Below are positions 54,693 through 63,692 of a stretch of 64,000 nucleotides of DNA, one piece after another. The stretch is from assembly GCA_022870745.1 (NCBI GenBank), contig CP085323.1:620001-684000 (forward strand), in the 5' to 3' direction. Within the stretch, counting starts at the first letter, position 1; each line of letters starts with the position of its first letter. Under the pieces are notes generated by a model that saw nothing but the letters and a program-made list of their open reading frames with translations, was not told the origin of the DNA and did not search any database. Made by a program: the position numbers and the translations under genes. Origin of the DNA: Silvibacterium acidisoli. GTDB lineage: Bacteria; Acidobacteriota; Terriglobia; Terriglobales; Acidobacteriaceae.

Positions 54693-54706
54693 TTGAATCG
54701 TTTTAA
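54693..54706. promoter_or_regulatory. LacI-type operator candidate before the permease operon
   Basis: TTGAATCGTTTTAA at 54693-54706 has the CG-centred AANCGNTT core (read on the minus strand AAACGATT). It lies 120 nt before the permease start in the gap after the LacI gene. A similar AACCGCTT core sits at 55858-55865, just upstream of the LacI start, and may serve autoregulation. Confidence 0.4.
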
Positions 54707-54752
54707 TAAAGCATACTCAATCGGGCAGTAGAAAAGTCAAGCCCGGTCGTCT

Positions 54753-55832
54753 TCACGCATCTTTTCCGCGCACCGGAGCCGTAGAGTCGCGCAGCACGAG
54801 CGTGGGGGGCAGGAGCTGCAGATCGGGAGAGACCTCGGTCTCGGATGCGGCCAGAGCATCCAGCATCCGCTTCGTCGCCGTGCCGCCCATCTCTTCCATC
54901 GGCTGCCGGATGGTGGTAAGTCCAGGCGTGCAAAAGCCGGCCATGGGTACGTCGTCGAACCCGACCATGGAGCAGTCCTGGGGCACGGAACGGCCTGCCG
55001 CCGACAGTGCCCGCATGGCGCCGAGAGCCGTCAGGTCGTCGAATGCGGCCAGAGCGGTGAACTTGAGCCGTGTACGCAAAAGGTCTTCGGTCGCCTGCAG
55101 GCCGCCCTGGAAGCCTGAGGTTGGGTCGAGCACTTCGGGCAACGTGCGCACCTTGCGTGGATCGAGCTCCAGGCCGCTCTCCTGGGCAAACCGTTGCATA
55201 CCCGCCCAGCGGCGCTGGCTGTCGCGCAGCGAGTCCGGACCGCGAATCACGGCGATACGGCGATGGCCGAGCTCGTAAAGGTGCTTCATCACTTCGTACC
55301 CGCCCGCTTCGTTGTCGACGATGACCGAGCCGAGTTCCTTCTCCGAGGTATCGCGGCCCACAACCACGGAAGGAATCTTCTCTGCCTTGACCGTACTGAG
55401 CAATTCGCCTTCGTCGAAGAGCCAGTTAGCAACAACGATCAGACCTTCGACGCGCCGCTCCATCAGCAGGTCGAGATAGCCCGCAAAGCGCTTCTGGTCG
55501 TTGTGTGCGTCCATCAGGATCGGCAGGTACGGCGTTCCGTGCAGCGTCTTCTCAATGCCCTGCAGGATGAAGACGCAAAATGGATCGGAGATATCGAAGA
55601 CCAGCACGCCGACCGTGTTACTGCGGCGGCTGCGAAGCGAGCGCGCGAATACATCCGGACGATAGCCGAGCGCTGCCGCAGTCTTTCGGATGCGCTCCTT
55701 GGTTTGCGCGGCGACATAGCGCGACAATGGCGCCTCGCTCAAAACGATGGAAACGGTTGAGGGTGAAAAGCCCGCTTTGCGAGCGACATCGAGCAGTGTT
55801 ACCCGTTTTGATTTCGGCTTATGAGGAGGCAT
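54753..55832 (-). CDS. LacI-family transcriptional repressor
   Basis: 359 residues. The helix-turn-helix and hinge are classic: VTLLDVARKAGFSPSTVSIV and SEAPLSRYVAAQTKERIRKT, then AAALGYRPDVFARSLRSRRS. The periplasmic-binding-protein-like domain follows (NTVGVLVFDISDPF, ...GYEVMKHLYELGHRRIAVIRG, ...MVGFDDVPMAGFCTPGLTTI). It should bind a CG-centred palindrome as a dimer and leave it when a sugar-like inducer is present. Candidate sites lie before the permease operon and before the TonB receptor at 48480. It is probably the regulator of the whole leftward locus. Confidence 0.93.
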   Translation of the reverse strand: MPPHKPKSKRVTLLDVARKAGFSPSTVSIVLSEAPLSRYVAAQTKERIRKTAAALGYRPDVFARSLRSRRSNTVGVLVFDISDPFCVFILQGIEKTLHGTPYLPILMDAHNDQKRFAGYLDLLMERRVEGLIVVANWLFDEGELLSTVKAEKIPSVVVGRDTSEKELGSVIVDNEAGGYEVMKHLYELGHRRIAVIRGPDSLRDSQRRWAGMQRFAQESGLELDPRKVRTLPEVLDPTSGFQGGLQATEDLLRTRLKFTALAAFDDLTALGAMRALSAAGRSVPQDCSMVGFDDVPMAGFCTPGLTTIRQPMEEMGGTATKRMLDALAASETEVSPDLQLLPPTLVLRDSTAPVRGKDA

Positions 55833-55932
55833 GACTAGACGAAAGCTGATGAAAAGGAACCGCTTCGTTGAGTGAGAAGGCTATCACAAAGACCAACGAT
55901 TGCCGACTCGGGATTTATCTGGCTTCGCAGAA

Positions 55933-56889
55933 CTACTCCTGTCTCGATTCCGGGATGATCTTCACCGGAGGCTCCGGCGGGTTGGCAATGATCCTCGACG
56001 GGGGATCAGGCGGCATCGCTGTGATCTTCGAGCGGCTGACTGGCGGATTGACGATCGCATTAGGAGCCCGTTCGGCCACGGGCGGACGCGGCCTCGCCGA
56101 TTCGACAGCAGGCACGACCACGCGCGCCGTGTAAGTAGCGGTGTCCTCGTTTGAGGCTGCGATCACACGCCCCTTCGAATCGAGCGAGATGGACCACATC
56201 TTGACCACGTCGGCGGCATCGCGATCGGGAAAGCGGATACTGCGCTGACCGGTGACGGAATCTTTATACACGGTAGGCGCAGGAGCCTTGATGGTTGCAG
56301 GGTCAAGACTGGGGTCGCTCGGCACATTCGGCTTGCCGCCCACCATCTCGGCATAGCAGACACCCAGGGAAAGCCATTCGCCTCCAGCTACAGAGTCTTT
56401 CTGAGCAGTCTCGGGCGACACAAGCGAGTTGAAGAGCTCATAATTGCTGGGATTCGAAGCCGATGGAAGAAATGGAACCGCATTGCGGTGCAGGACCGGG
56501 ATGACGCGGACGCGGCCCGATGTTCTTGGAATGAGAACGGTAAAAAGAGACTGCGTGCCGTTGGGATAGCGTTCCAGATAATGCAGCAGCAGCGTGTCCG
56601 GAAGCTGCGGGCATACGCCCTGCTCTACCTGCCAGTTGCCACTCGCGAGGTCGTAGCCGTAGATCAACGCGGACTGCTGGATATCCCTTGCCCGGCTCTC
56701 GACCAGGTCGCGGTCCGCACTGTTCATCTCCTCCAGCCGAAGATGGACCAGTGAGAAAGTCTTCTTGTCCTGAGGCGTCGCCCGCAGTGAATCCTTGACT
56801 GTCTCCGTTACGGATTGAGCGAAAACCGGAGTCGTCCCGGCCAAAAACAGGGCAACGGCCAACAGCTTCCCCGCAAACATTCCATTCAT
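55933..56889 (-). CDS. Secreted proline-rich protein of unknown function
   Basis: 318 residues from the ATG at 56889 (AGAGGG about 12 nt upstream; ATGs at 56901 and 56880 are in frame). The signal peptide ends at TPVFAQS. The folded part runs to about residue 250 with two cysteines (EQGVCPQLP, LGVCYAEM). The tail is proline-rich, with a repeat of the form PPVSRSKITAMPPDPP, SRIIANPPEPPVKII. It may span the periplasm or bind a partner. I do not recognise a family. A strong terminator separates it from the next gene. Confidence 0.75.
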   Translation of the reverse strand: MNGMFAGKLLAVALFLAGTTPVFAQSVTETVKDSLRATPQDKKTFSLVHLRLEEMNSADRDLVESRARDIQQSALIYGYDLASGNWQVEQGVCPQLPDTLLLHYLERYPNGTQSLFTVLIPRTSGRVRVIPVLHRNAVPFLPSASNPSNYELFNSLVSPETAQKDSVAGGEWLSLGVCYAEMVGGKPNVPSDPSLDPATIKAPAPTVYKDSVTGQRSIRFPDRDAADVVKMWSISLDSKGRVIAASNEDTATYTARVVVPAVESARPRPPVAERAPNAIVNPPVSRSKITAMPPDPPSRIIANPPEPPVKIIPESRQE

Positions 56890-56921
56890 CCGAGGACTCA
56901 TTCCCTCTCAATGTACCACCC

Positions 56922-56965
56922 GCAAAAGAGAACAGGCAGCCCGGAGGCTGCCTGTTCTCTTTTGC
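56922..56965. terminator. Very strong bidirectional terminator
   Basis: 20-bp perfect stem (56922-56941 with 56946-56965) around CGGA. The arms begin with A-rich and end with T-rich runs on both strands. It ends the gene at 56977 and isolates the next one. Confidence 0.9.
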
Positions 56966-56976
56966 TATGCGTCCGA

Positions 56977-58257
56977 TTACTGCCGGCGGCGCGTGGTGTG
57001 GTGGACCGGAGTCTTCGCAGCTTCCGACTCGCCATCCTTCATGATGATCATGGGAGGATTCTGCGTGTAGGAGTCGAAGGTTCCGATCAGCGTAACGGTC
57101 GAGCCAACCGTCGGAACTTCCTTCAGCGGAGTCTTCATGTTGACAGTGAAGTCAGCCTTCTGCGACTGCTTGGAGTCGTCGGAGACTGCCAGCTGTACCG
57201 AGTCCGCGGTGGCTGCAATCACGACACCCGGAATCTTGGTCGTCTGGTTCTGCAGAACCGACCATACCTTCTGGGCATCTTCCTGGTTGCCGTTCGACAG
57301 GATGTACTCCTGGTCGCCGATGGCCAGCTTGGTCGGGTCAGGCTGCTGCGTCAGAGCGTTGTGCGCAAGCTGCTGGGGCGACGGCGGCGGCGGTGCGGGA
57401 ACCGGCTTGTAGGCGTCGGTCGGGAAGACGTTGTCGTGGGCGAGCGCCTTGATGGCGTCGAAGCCGTCCATGCTGCCGTGGTACTTGTTGTACCAGTATT
57501 CAGCGGCCTTCTCGGCATTGGTCTTGTAAGGGTCAGGCAGGTACTGGGCGGCGCGGGTCAGGAACCAGATGCCGTTGACCAGGTCCTTGGGATCTTCCTG
57601 CACGTAGGCGTTGCCGAGGTAGTAGGTGTCGGCGAGCAGGGGCTGCTGGGTCGTCTGCGAAGGGTCCTTGGCAGACTTCAGCTCGCTCGTGTAGGCCTCA
57701 ATCGCGTCCTTGTAGTCCTTCTTGGCAACATCGTCAGAGGCGATGACGTTGTAGAAGATCGGGGTGGCAACATCCTTCAGCTTCTGGAAGTCGGCGTCGC
57801 TCATGCTGGCCGGCTTGGTCGCGGTCAAGCCCTTCTGGGCTTCGGCGGCGGCTTCGTCCAGCTTGGCCTGGTCGCCATTTGCCTGCTGCTTCGTAACGTA
57901 GACCACGAAGGTCAGCGCGCGAAGATTGGTGGGATCGACCTGCAGAAGACGCTTGGCCGCGTCATAGGTCTTGGCGGTGTCGCCGGTCGCCTGGTAGGCG
58001 CCCACGAGCTGCTCCAGCATCTCGTTCTTCACCACGGTATTCGGATACTGCTGCAGAAAACTCTCAATCGCAGCGGCCTTGGCAGCGGGCGCTGACTGAC
58101 CAATGGCGCTGGTGTAAGCGTTGTATTCGGCAGGATCTTTGATCGTGATCTGGCCAGACTGTGAACCAGCTGCCGCATCCTGGGCCAATGCAGCCGACGG
58201 CAGATACAGGGTGCTGGACGCAAGGGCCAACACGGAAGCAATTACGACCTTCTTCAT
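56977..58257 (-). CDS. Secreted TPR-like protein with C-terminal OB-like domain
   Basis: 426 residues with a signal peptide ending at AALAQD. Residues about 35-280 are helical repeats of TPR style (AAKAAAIESFLQQYPNT, EQLVGAYQATGDTAKTYDAA, LADTYYLGNAYVQEDPKDL). A PAPPPPSP linker follows. The last 110 residues are beta-rich (GVVIAATADSVQLAVSDDSK, VGSTVTLIGTFDSYTQNPPM), like a small OB-fold. Such proteins are frequent in Acidobacteria with no known activity. The gap 58258-58577 holds a small AGGGGA/TCCCCT hairpin (about 58313-58328) and the divergent promoters. None of these was clear enough to place. Confidence 0.8.
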   Translation of the reverse strand: MKKVVIASVLALASSTLYLPSAALAQDAAAGSQSGQITIKDPAEYNAYTSAIGQSAPAAKAAAIESFLQQYPNTVVKNEMLEQLVGAYQATGDTAKTYDAAKRLLQVDPTNLRALTFVVYVTKQQANGDQAKLDEAAAEAQKGLTATKPASMSDADFQKLKDVATPIFYNVIASDDVAKKDYKDAIEAYTSELKSAKDPSQTTQQPLLADTYYLGNAYVQEDPKDLVNGIWFLTRAAQYLPDPYKTNAEKAAEYWYNKYHGSMDGFDAIKALAHDNVFPTDAYKPVPAPPPPSPQQLAHNALTQQPDPTKLAIGDQEYILSNGNQEDAQKVWSVLQNQTTKIPGVVIAATADSVQLAVSDDSKQSQKADFTVNMKTPLKEVPTVGSTVTLIGTFDSYTQNPPMIIMKDGESEAAKTPVHHTTRRRQ

Positions 58258-58577
58258 TCAACGCTCCTAGGAAGTTCCTTAATTAAAGCATTCGCAAAAA
58301 TGCGAGAGCCAAGGGGACGAATCCCCTGCACTCTTTATCATGCCAACGTCTGCATAAGCTGCGATAGGGAGCCATGACAGTGCAATTTGCTGGATTATAG
58401 AAATCGCCAGCCGCCGTGACAAGAGCTCATCCTTATGGGGATCTCTATTCCCGGCAACATGTTCTATGGATGCAGCCGATCAGCATGAATTTGTTTCAGA
58501 ACCCGAAATTAGTTCCGCCTGCATCTTAACGGAACCGGCCGCCTCCTAACGACCATCCAACGGTAAAAAGGAGCCTT

Positions 58578-59300
58578 ATGGCAGAGATTACAGGCAAGAT
58601 TGCGGTCGTAACCGGTGCCGGACGCGGCATTGGTGAAGCAGTATCGAAGCGGCTGGCGCTGATGGGTGCAACCGTTCTACTGCTTGCTCGCGACAAGGTC
58701 CGGCTGGCCGAGGTCGAATCGCAGATCCAGCAGGCAGGCGGGTCCGCGGAAGGCATCGGCATCGACCTGACGGATATAGCCGCAATCGAGACGTTCACCG
58801 AATCGGTTCGCGAGCGCTTCGGGCGCTGCGACATACTCGTGAACAATGCAGGCATAGGCGGCATTGGCGCCCCCCTGCATGAGCTCAAACCGGAAGACTG
58901 GAACGCTTTGATGGAAACGAATCTGCGCGCTCCGTACCTGATGATTCGCGGCCTCGCTCCCATGATGATCTCCGCAAAATCGGGCCACATCATCAACATT
59001 TCCTCCCTAGCCGGACACAATCCTCTCAAGGGCGGAGCGGCTTACTCTGCCTCCAAGTGGGGCCTGAACGGACTGACGTATTCCGTAGCCGAGGAATTGC
59101 GGGACTACGGAATACGGGTTGCGGCCGTCGCTCCGGGTTCGGTGAATACAACCTTCGGCGGTCACAAATCGCCCGATCAGGACGGCGGCTGGAAGATTCA
59201 GCCGGACGACGTTGCCGACGCCGTCGCAATGCTCGTGACCCAGTCCTCGACCTCATTTATCAGCGAAGTACTGGTGCGCCCCGCCCGCAAGAAACCCTGA
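58578..59300 (+). CDS. SDR-family oxidoreductase (3-oxoacyl-ACP reductase-like)
   Basis: 240 residues, with AAGGAG upstream. Classical short-chain dehydrogenase motifs: VTGAGRGIGEAVSKRL (nucleotide binding), LVNNAGIGG, IINISSLAGH with the catalytic serine, and YSASKWGL with Tyr-x3-Lys. The C-terminus has APGSVNTTF. It would reduce a ketone or oxidise an alcohol with NAD(P). It stands alone as a rightward gene, so the pathway is not set by context. FabG is the nearest well-known relative, but other substrates are equally likely. Confidence 0.9.
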   Translation: MAEITGKIAVVTGAGRGIGEAVSKRLALMGATVLLLARDKVRLAEVESQIQQAGGSAEGIGIDLTDIAAIETFTESVRERFGRCDILVNNAGIGGIGAPLHELKPEDWNALMETNLRAPYLMIRGLAPMMISAKSGHIINISSLAGHNPLKGGAAYSASKWGLNGLTYSVAEELRDYGIRVAAVAPGSVNTTFGGHKSPDQDGGWKIQPDDVADAVAMLVTQSSTSFISEVLVRPARKKP

Positions 59301-59479
59301 AGATCGCTTGAAACCTGGCGCCGGTGGGAATAGCCTGAATGTGGCGGTTCCCACGACGACATTCCCATGGCAGCGTTCGACCTGTCCTACGCCGGGTTTG
59401 CACCTGTGAATGTGCAGATGTGTGTCTCAGAACCGGTCCCTTTCTCCTGCTCCGGCCCAATAGTTGAGTTAGGGACGCC

Positions 59480-59536
59480 TTATCCACAAGATGTTGGGGT
59501 CAATATGTTGACCCTGCCCCTGGCCAAAGCTAGAGT
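59480..59536 (+). promoter_or_regulatory. smc promoter with overlapping palindrome and a DnaA-box match
   Basis: TTGACC (59508-59513), 17-nt spacer, TAGAGT (59531-59536) is a good sigma-70 promoter. The -35 is the right arm of an 18-bp palindrome, GGGTCAA-TATG-TTGACCC (59497-59514). TTATCCACA, a perfect DnaA box, lies at 59480-59488. The gap 59301-59608 shows no other gene. Confidence 0.6.
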
Positions 59537-59608
59537 TTTTCTATTGCGACACCGCTCCGGCACGGTTTCGCGCACTCGTTTCGCCCTGCCGCTGTAAGGA
59601 GAACCCCC

Positions 59609-62600
59609 ATGCTGAAGCTGAAAAAGATTCAGATTCTAGGCTTCAAGTCATTCTGTGACCGAACCGAAGTTGCGTTACCTGGCAACGGCATCGCCATTGT
59701 CGTGGGTCCCAACGGTTGCGGAAAGTCGAACATCCTGGACGGCGTGAGCTGGGTGCTGGGCGAGCAGAGCGCAAAGACCCTGCGCGGCGGCAAGATGGAA
59801 GACGTCATCTTCGCCGGTACGCGTGACCGTAAGCAGCTGGGCATGGCCGAGGTTTCGATCACGCTGATTGATCCCGATGCCTACGGGGGTCCCCTGCTGG
59901 CCGAACCGGAGATTGAGGTCACCGACGAGCTGCCGGAGGATTGGGACGAAGCGAAGCTGCGCGCCGATCGAGCAGCCGAAGTCGAGGAGATCATCGCCGA
60001 GGCGCAGCCCGGCCCGGTGGTCGACGAGGATGCAGCGGGCGCCGCTCCCGCCGCAGGCGAAGAAGGCGAGAATGCGGCCGCTGCCAGTGAAAACGGCAAT
60101 CCGGTCGTGTTGAAGATCCGCCGCCGCAAGTTCCAGAAGACGCCGCAGCACGGCGAAATCGTCGTCACACGCAGGCTGTTCCGCACCGGCGAGAGCGAGT
60201 ATCTGCTGAACGGCAAGCTCTGCCGCCTGCGCGATATCCAGGACATTTTCATGGGCACCGGCCTTGGACCGGAGTCTTACGCGATCATCGGGCAGGAGCG
60301 AATCGGTCAGCTGCTCAGCTCGAAGCCCCACGATCGCCGTTCGATCATCGAGGAGGCCGCCGGCATTACCCGCTTCAAGACGAAGAAGCGTCTCGCCGAA
60401 CTGCGCCTCGAGCAATCCAAGCAGAACCTTTCGCGCATCAACGACATCTTCGAAGAAGTGACCCGGCAGATGGGTTCGCTGAAGCGCCAGGCTGCAAAGG
60501 CTGAGCGCTACGGAGCCATTCGTGACGAACTGCGTGCGCGCCTGCGCATTGTGCTGGCCAGCCGCATTTCGCAGATGGACGCGGAGCAGACTGCCGTAAA
60601 CGCCGACATCGCCTCGCTGACGACCCAGGTGGATGAGCACAGCGCTCAGATCGAGCAGATGGACGCCGAGTTCGCTGCAGGCACTGCACGCGGTTATGAG
60701 CTAGACTCAAACGCCAAGCAGGCACAGACCCGCGCCAACCAGAGCGCAGTCGAGCTGGAACGCGCGACCACCCGTGAGCAGAGCAACCAGGAGCGCATTG
60801 CAGAGCTTGAAGCACGTCGCGCCGCCGGCCATGCAGAGCTCGAGCAGGCGAAGCAGAATCTGGCCAACCTGACATCCGAACGCGACTCGCATCGCGCATT
60901 CCTCGAAACAGCCGCATCGGAAGCAGCGGAGTTCCGCCAGCAGGCGCAGACGCGCCAGCAGCAGGCCCGCGAAACCGCTTCGGCTGTTGCTGCCGCCGAG
61001 CAGCGCGCCGAGGCGGGCCGCCGCCAGGCCATGCAGCTGCTGTCGCAGCTCGGCCAGATCCGCAACCAGGCCACGCAAGGCGAGGAATCGCTTGCAGCGC
61101 TTGAGCGCGAGGCGGATCGACTGGCGACAGAAATGAAATCGGCGAAGGGCGATCTTGAAACCCTCGGCGCTGAGCGCGGACAGGTCTCGATGAACTTCGA
61201 GTCGATCACCGAAACACTGAAGCGGCTCGAATCCGAAATCGCGGTCGTTCGCGGTGAAATCAGCGCCAAGCGCAACGAAGAAGCCGAGACGAAACGCCGC
61301 GGCGACCAGCTGCGCGCTGAGCGCGCAACGCTGACCGGCCGCCGCAATTCGCTGGAAGCACTCATCCGCGAACACAGCTACTCGACGGAAACGGTTCGCA
61401 AACTCTTCCGCTCCAATGCTCTCGAAGGCGGCATGAAGCCCGTCGGCACGCTGGCGGATTTTCTGGAAGTTAATGACCAGTACGAGAGCGTAGTCGACGA
61501 ATTCCTCCGCGACGAGCTGAACTACATTGTGGTGAAGAGCTGGGATGCTGCCCACGCAGGCATGCACCTGCTTAAGACTGACGTCGATGGCCGCGCCACC
61601 TTTCTCGTACATCCGGACGACTCGCAGGCCAAATTTTCTTTCGCTGCCGACCAGACAAGGACCGGCTACCAGCAGCAGCAGGGCGTTGTGCGCCTGAAGG
61701 AATGCATCCGAGTGCTCGATGGTTTCGGCAGCTCGCTCGAAGTCATTCTGCCCAAGCTGCGTGATGGCTATGTCACGCCGGACGAAGACACGGCCCGGTC
61801 ACTGGCGCTTGAAAACCCCAACGCGTTCTTCCTTTCGCCGAGCGGCGAATGCTTCCACAACGTCACCGTGACCGGCGGCAAGCCGCGCAAAGAAGGCCCG
61901 CTGGCCATCAAGCGCGAACTGCGCGAGGTGCAGCAGAAGCTCGAAGCCGTGGAGACCGATCTCGGCCAGAACGAATTCAATACGGCCGCGTTGGCCAAAC
62001 ACCTTACCGAACTCACGCGTCAGCTCGACGCGATGGGCGAAGAACGTCGCGCCGCTGAGCGCGAAAGCGCGAACCAGAGCGCAGCCCTGCGCCAGATGGA
62101 TTCCGAAGTGCAGCGCCTGGAGCGCCGCCTGCAGGACTGGGTTCTGCAGAACGAGCGCAACAAGGATGCACGCGAGACGAAGCAGAACTTCATCGAGCAG
62201 AAGCGCGACGAAGCACAACGCGTCGAGGAGCAGCACCAGTCGGCGGAAGCGGGAATCCAGGAACTGCAGCGCGACGTGGAACAGATGCGCGCCTCGCGCG
62301 AAGAGGCACAGCAGCAGGCCGCCCAGGTTTCGGCCGAGCTGGCTGGCCTTGAAGAACGCCGCCGGGGAGCCGAAGCGACCTTTGCCCGCATCGACAGAAT
62401 GTTCGCTGACCTTACCCAGCGCGTGGCGCAGGTAGAACAGCAGATCACCTCCGCCGAGGCCGAGCAGGAACAGCGCGTAAGGGAGAACGAGCAGCTTGCG
62501 GTCAGCCGCGAGCAGCTTGCTGAAACACGTTCCCAGGCACTCGCCGAGGTGGCACAGCTTACCCAGGAAGCCAGCGAACTGCGCACGCAGATCGCCGAGA

Positions 62601-63475
62601 TCGATCATCAACTCAAGGCAATGCGCGCCCAGGCCAACAGCCTGCGTGAGACTCGCAGCGCGCGCAGCACCCGTTCCGCTACGCTAACCGCGGAGATCGC
62701 GCACCTTGAAGAAACCTGCGTCAACGATCTTGGCACCGAGGCGTCCGTTCTGCGCGAAGAGACCGAACTGCCCCGCCTCGAAGGCGACGCACTTACGGAA
62801 GAAGACGAAGCATGCCGCGGCCTGAAGCAGAAGCTCGAGGCAATGGGCCCTGTGAACATGATGGCGCTCGAAGAGTACAAGGAAACCGAGCAGCGTCACC
62901 AGTTCCTCGAAGGACAGCGCAAGGACCTGCTGGAATCCATCGAAAACACGCAGGCGACCATCCGCGAAATCGATCAGATCTCGCGCACCAAGTTCGACGA
63001 GGCATTTGCGCGCATCAACGAGAACTTCAGCGCGACCTTTTCACGGCTCTTTAACGGTGGACAGGCCTTCATGCGGCTCACCGACGCGGAGAACTCGAAC
63101 GACAGCGGTATCGATATCGTTTCGCAGCCGCCGGGCAAGAAGCTGCAGAACGTGCTGCTGCTGTCGGGCGGCGAGAAGGCTCTGACCGCGCTGTCACTGC
63201 TGATGGGCATCTTCCAATACCAGCCGAGTCCGTTCTGCGTGCTCGACGAAGTCGACGCTCCGCTCGACGAAACCAACGTGGGAAGACTCGCCGATATGCT
63301 GCGCAGCATGGCGATCGATACACAGTTCCTCATCGTCACGCACTCCAAGCGCATGATGACGAACGCCGATCTCATCTATGGCGTCACCATGCAGGAACCG
63401 GGCGTTTCGAAGATCGTCAGCGTGAAGCTAGGCGGCCAGGACCGTACGGGAGAGGCGCGGCGCGCTACGGCGTGA
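59609..63475 (+). CDS. smc: Chromosome partition protein SMC
   Basis: 1288 residues, with AAGGAG before the ATG. Walker A is GPNGCGKS (33-40). The N-terminal head continues with SWVLGEQSAKTLRGGKMEDV. An unusual acidic, alanine-rich insert of about 45 residues (near 120-165, EEGENAAAASENGN within it) interrupts the head before RRKFQKTPQHGEIVVTRR. Long coiled coils flank a hinge (about 620-780, GTLADFLEVNDQYESVVDEF). The C-terminal head has the ABC signature LLLSGGEKALTALSLL and Walker B FCVLDEVDAPLD. It organises and segregates the chromosome with ScpA/ScpB. The insert makes it longer than the usual 1150-1190 residues. Confidence 0.96.
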   Translation: MLKLKKIQILGFKSFCDRTEVALPGNGIAIVVGPNGCGKSNILDGVSWVLGEQSAKTLRGGKMEDVIFAGTRDRKQLGMAEVSITLIDPDAYGGPLLAEPEIEVTDELPEDWDEAKLRADRAAEVEEIIAEAQPGPVVDEDAAGAAPAAGEEGENAAAASENGNPVVLKIRRRKFQKTPQHGEIVVTRRLFRTGESEYLLNGKLCRLRDIQDIFMGTGLGPESYAIIGQERIGQLLSSKPHDRRSIIEEAAGITRFKTKKRLAELRLEQSKQNLSRINDIFEEVTRQMGSLKRQAAKAERYGAIRDELRARLRIVLASRISQMDAEQTAVNADIASLTTQVDEHSAQIEQMDAEFAAGTARGYELDSNAKQAQTRANQSAVELERATTREQSNQERIAELEARRAAGHAELEQAKQNLANLTSERDSHRAFLETAASEAAEFRQQAQTRQQQARETASAVAAAEQRAEAGRRQAMQLLSQLGQIRNQATQGEESLAALEREADRLATEMKSAKGDLETLGAERGQVSMNFESITETLKRLESEIAVVRGEISAKRNEEAETKRRGDQLRAERATLTGRRNSLEALIREHSYSTETVRKLFRSNALEGGMKPVGTLADFLEVNDQYESVVDEFLRDELNYIVVKSWDAAHAGMHLLKTDVDGRATFLVHPDDSQAKFSFAADQTRTGYQQQQGVVRLKECIRVLDGFGSSLEVILPKLRDGYVTPDEDTARSLALENPNAFFLSPSGECFHNVTVTGGKPRKEGPLAIKRELREVQQKLEAVETDLGQNEFNTAALAKHLTELTRQLDAMGEERRAAERESANQSAALRQMDSEVQRLERRLQDWVLQNERNKDARETKQNFIEQKRDEAQRVEEQHQSAEAGIQELQRDVEQMRASREEAQQQAAQVSAELAGLEERRRGAEATFARIDRMFADLTQRVAQVEQQITSAEAEQEQRVRENEQLAVSREQLAETRSQALAEVAQLTQEASELRTQIAEIDHQLKAMRAQANSLRETRSARSTRSATLTAEIAHLEETCVNDLGTEASVLREETELPRLEGDALTEEDEACRGLKQKLEAMGPVNMMALEEYKETEQRHQFLEGQRKDLLESIENTQATIREIDQISRTKFDEAFARINENFSATFSRLFNGGQAFMRLTDAENSNDSGIDIVSQPPGKKLQNVLLLSGGEKALTALSLLMGIFQYQPSPFCVLDEVDAPLDETNVGRLADMLRSMAIDTQFLIVTHSKRMMTNADLIYGVTMQEPGVSKIVSVKLGGQDRTGEARRATA

Positions 63476-63628
63476 GCGGCTTCCACTTCACCGCAAAGTC
63501 AATGGTCACGATAGTAATCGAATGTAGCTTTTATTTTGCATTCCAGTGACCTTACTTTGCCTCTTGACGGCGAACGCCGGTCGTGACAGGCACGCGTCAC
63601 ACCGCGTGAATGCTGTGTTTACCACGCG

Positions 63629-63657
63629 TTGACAAAGCATCCCGGGAACCTGAGAAT
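63629..63657 (+). promoter_or_regulatory. purC promoter
   Basis: TTGACA (63629-63634), 17-nt spacer, GAGAAT (63652-63657). A CACGCG/CGCGTG pair lies just upstream. The gap 63476-63692 has nothing else. Confidence 0.5.
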
Positions 63658-63692
63658 CGAAATTCAGATTGATTCTCCAGGAAGGCCCCCTT

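Noticed and set aside
58262-58285. CTTAATTAAAG stretch resembling the 11-bp repeat half-site
   Set aside because: No second half-site at 11 bp and no -10 at the right distance.
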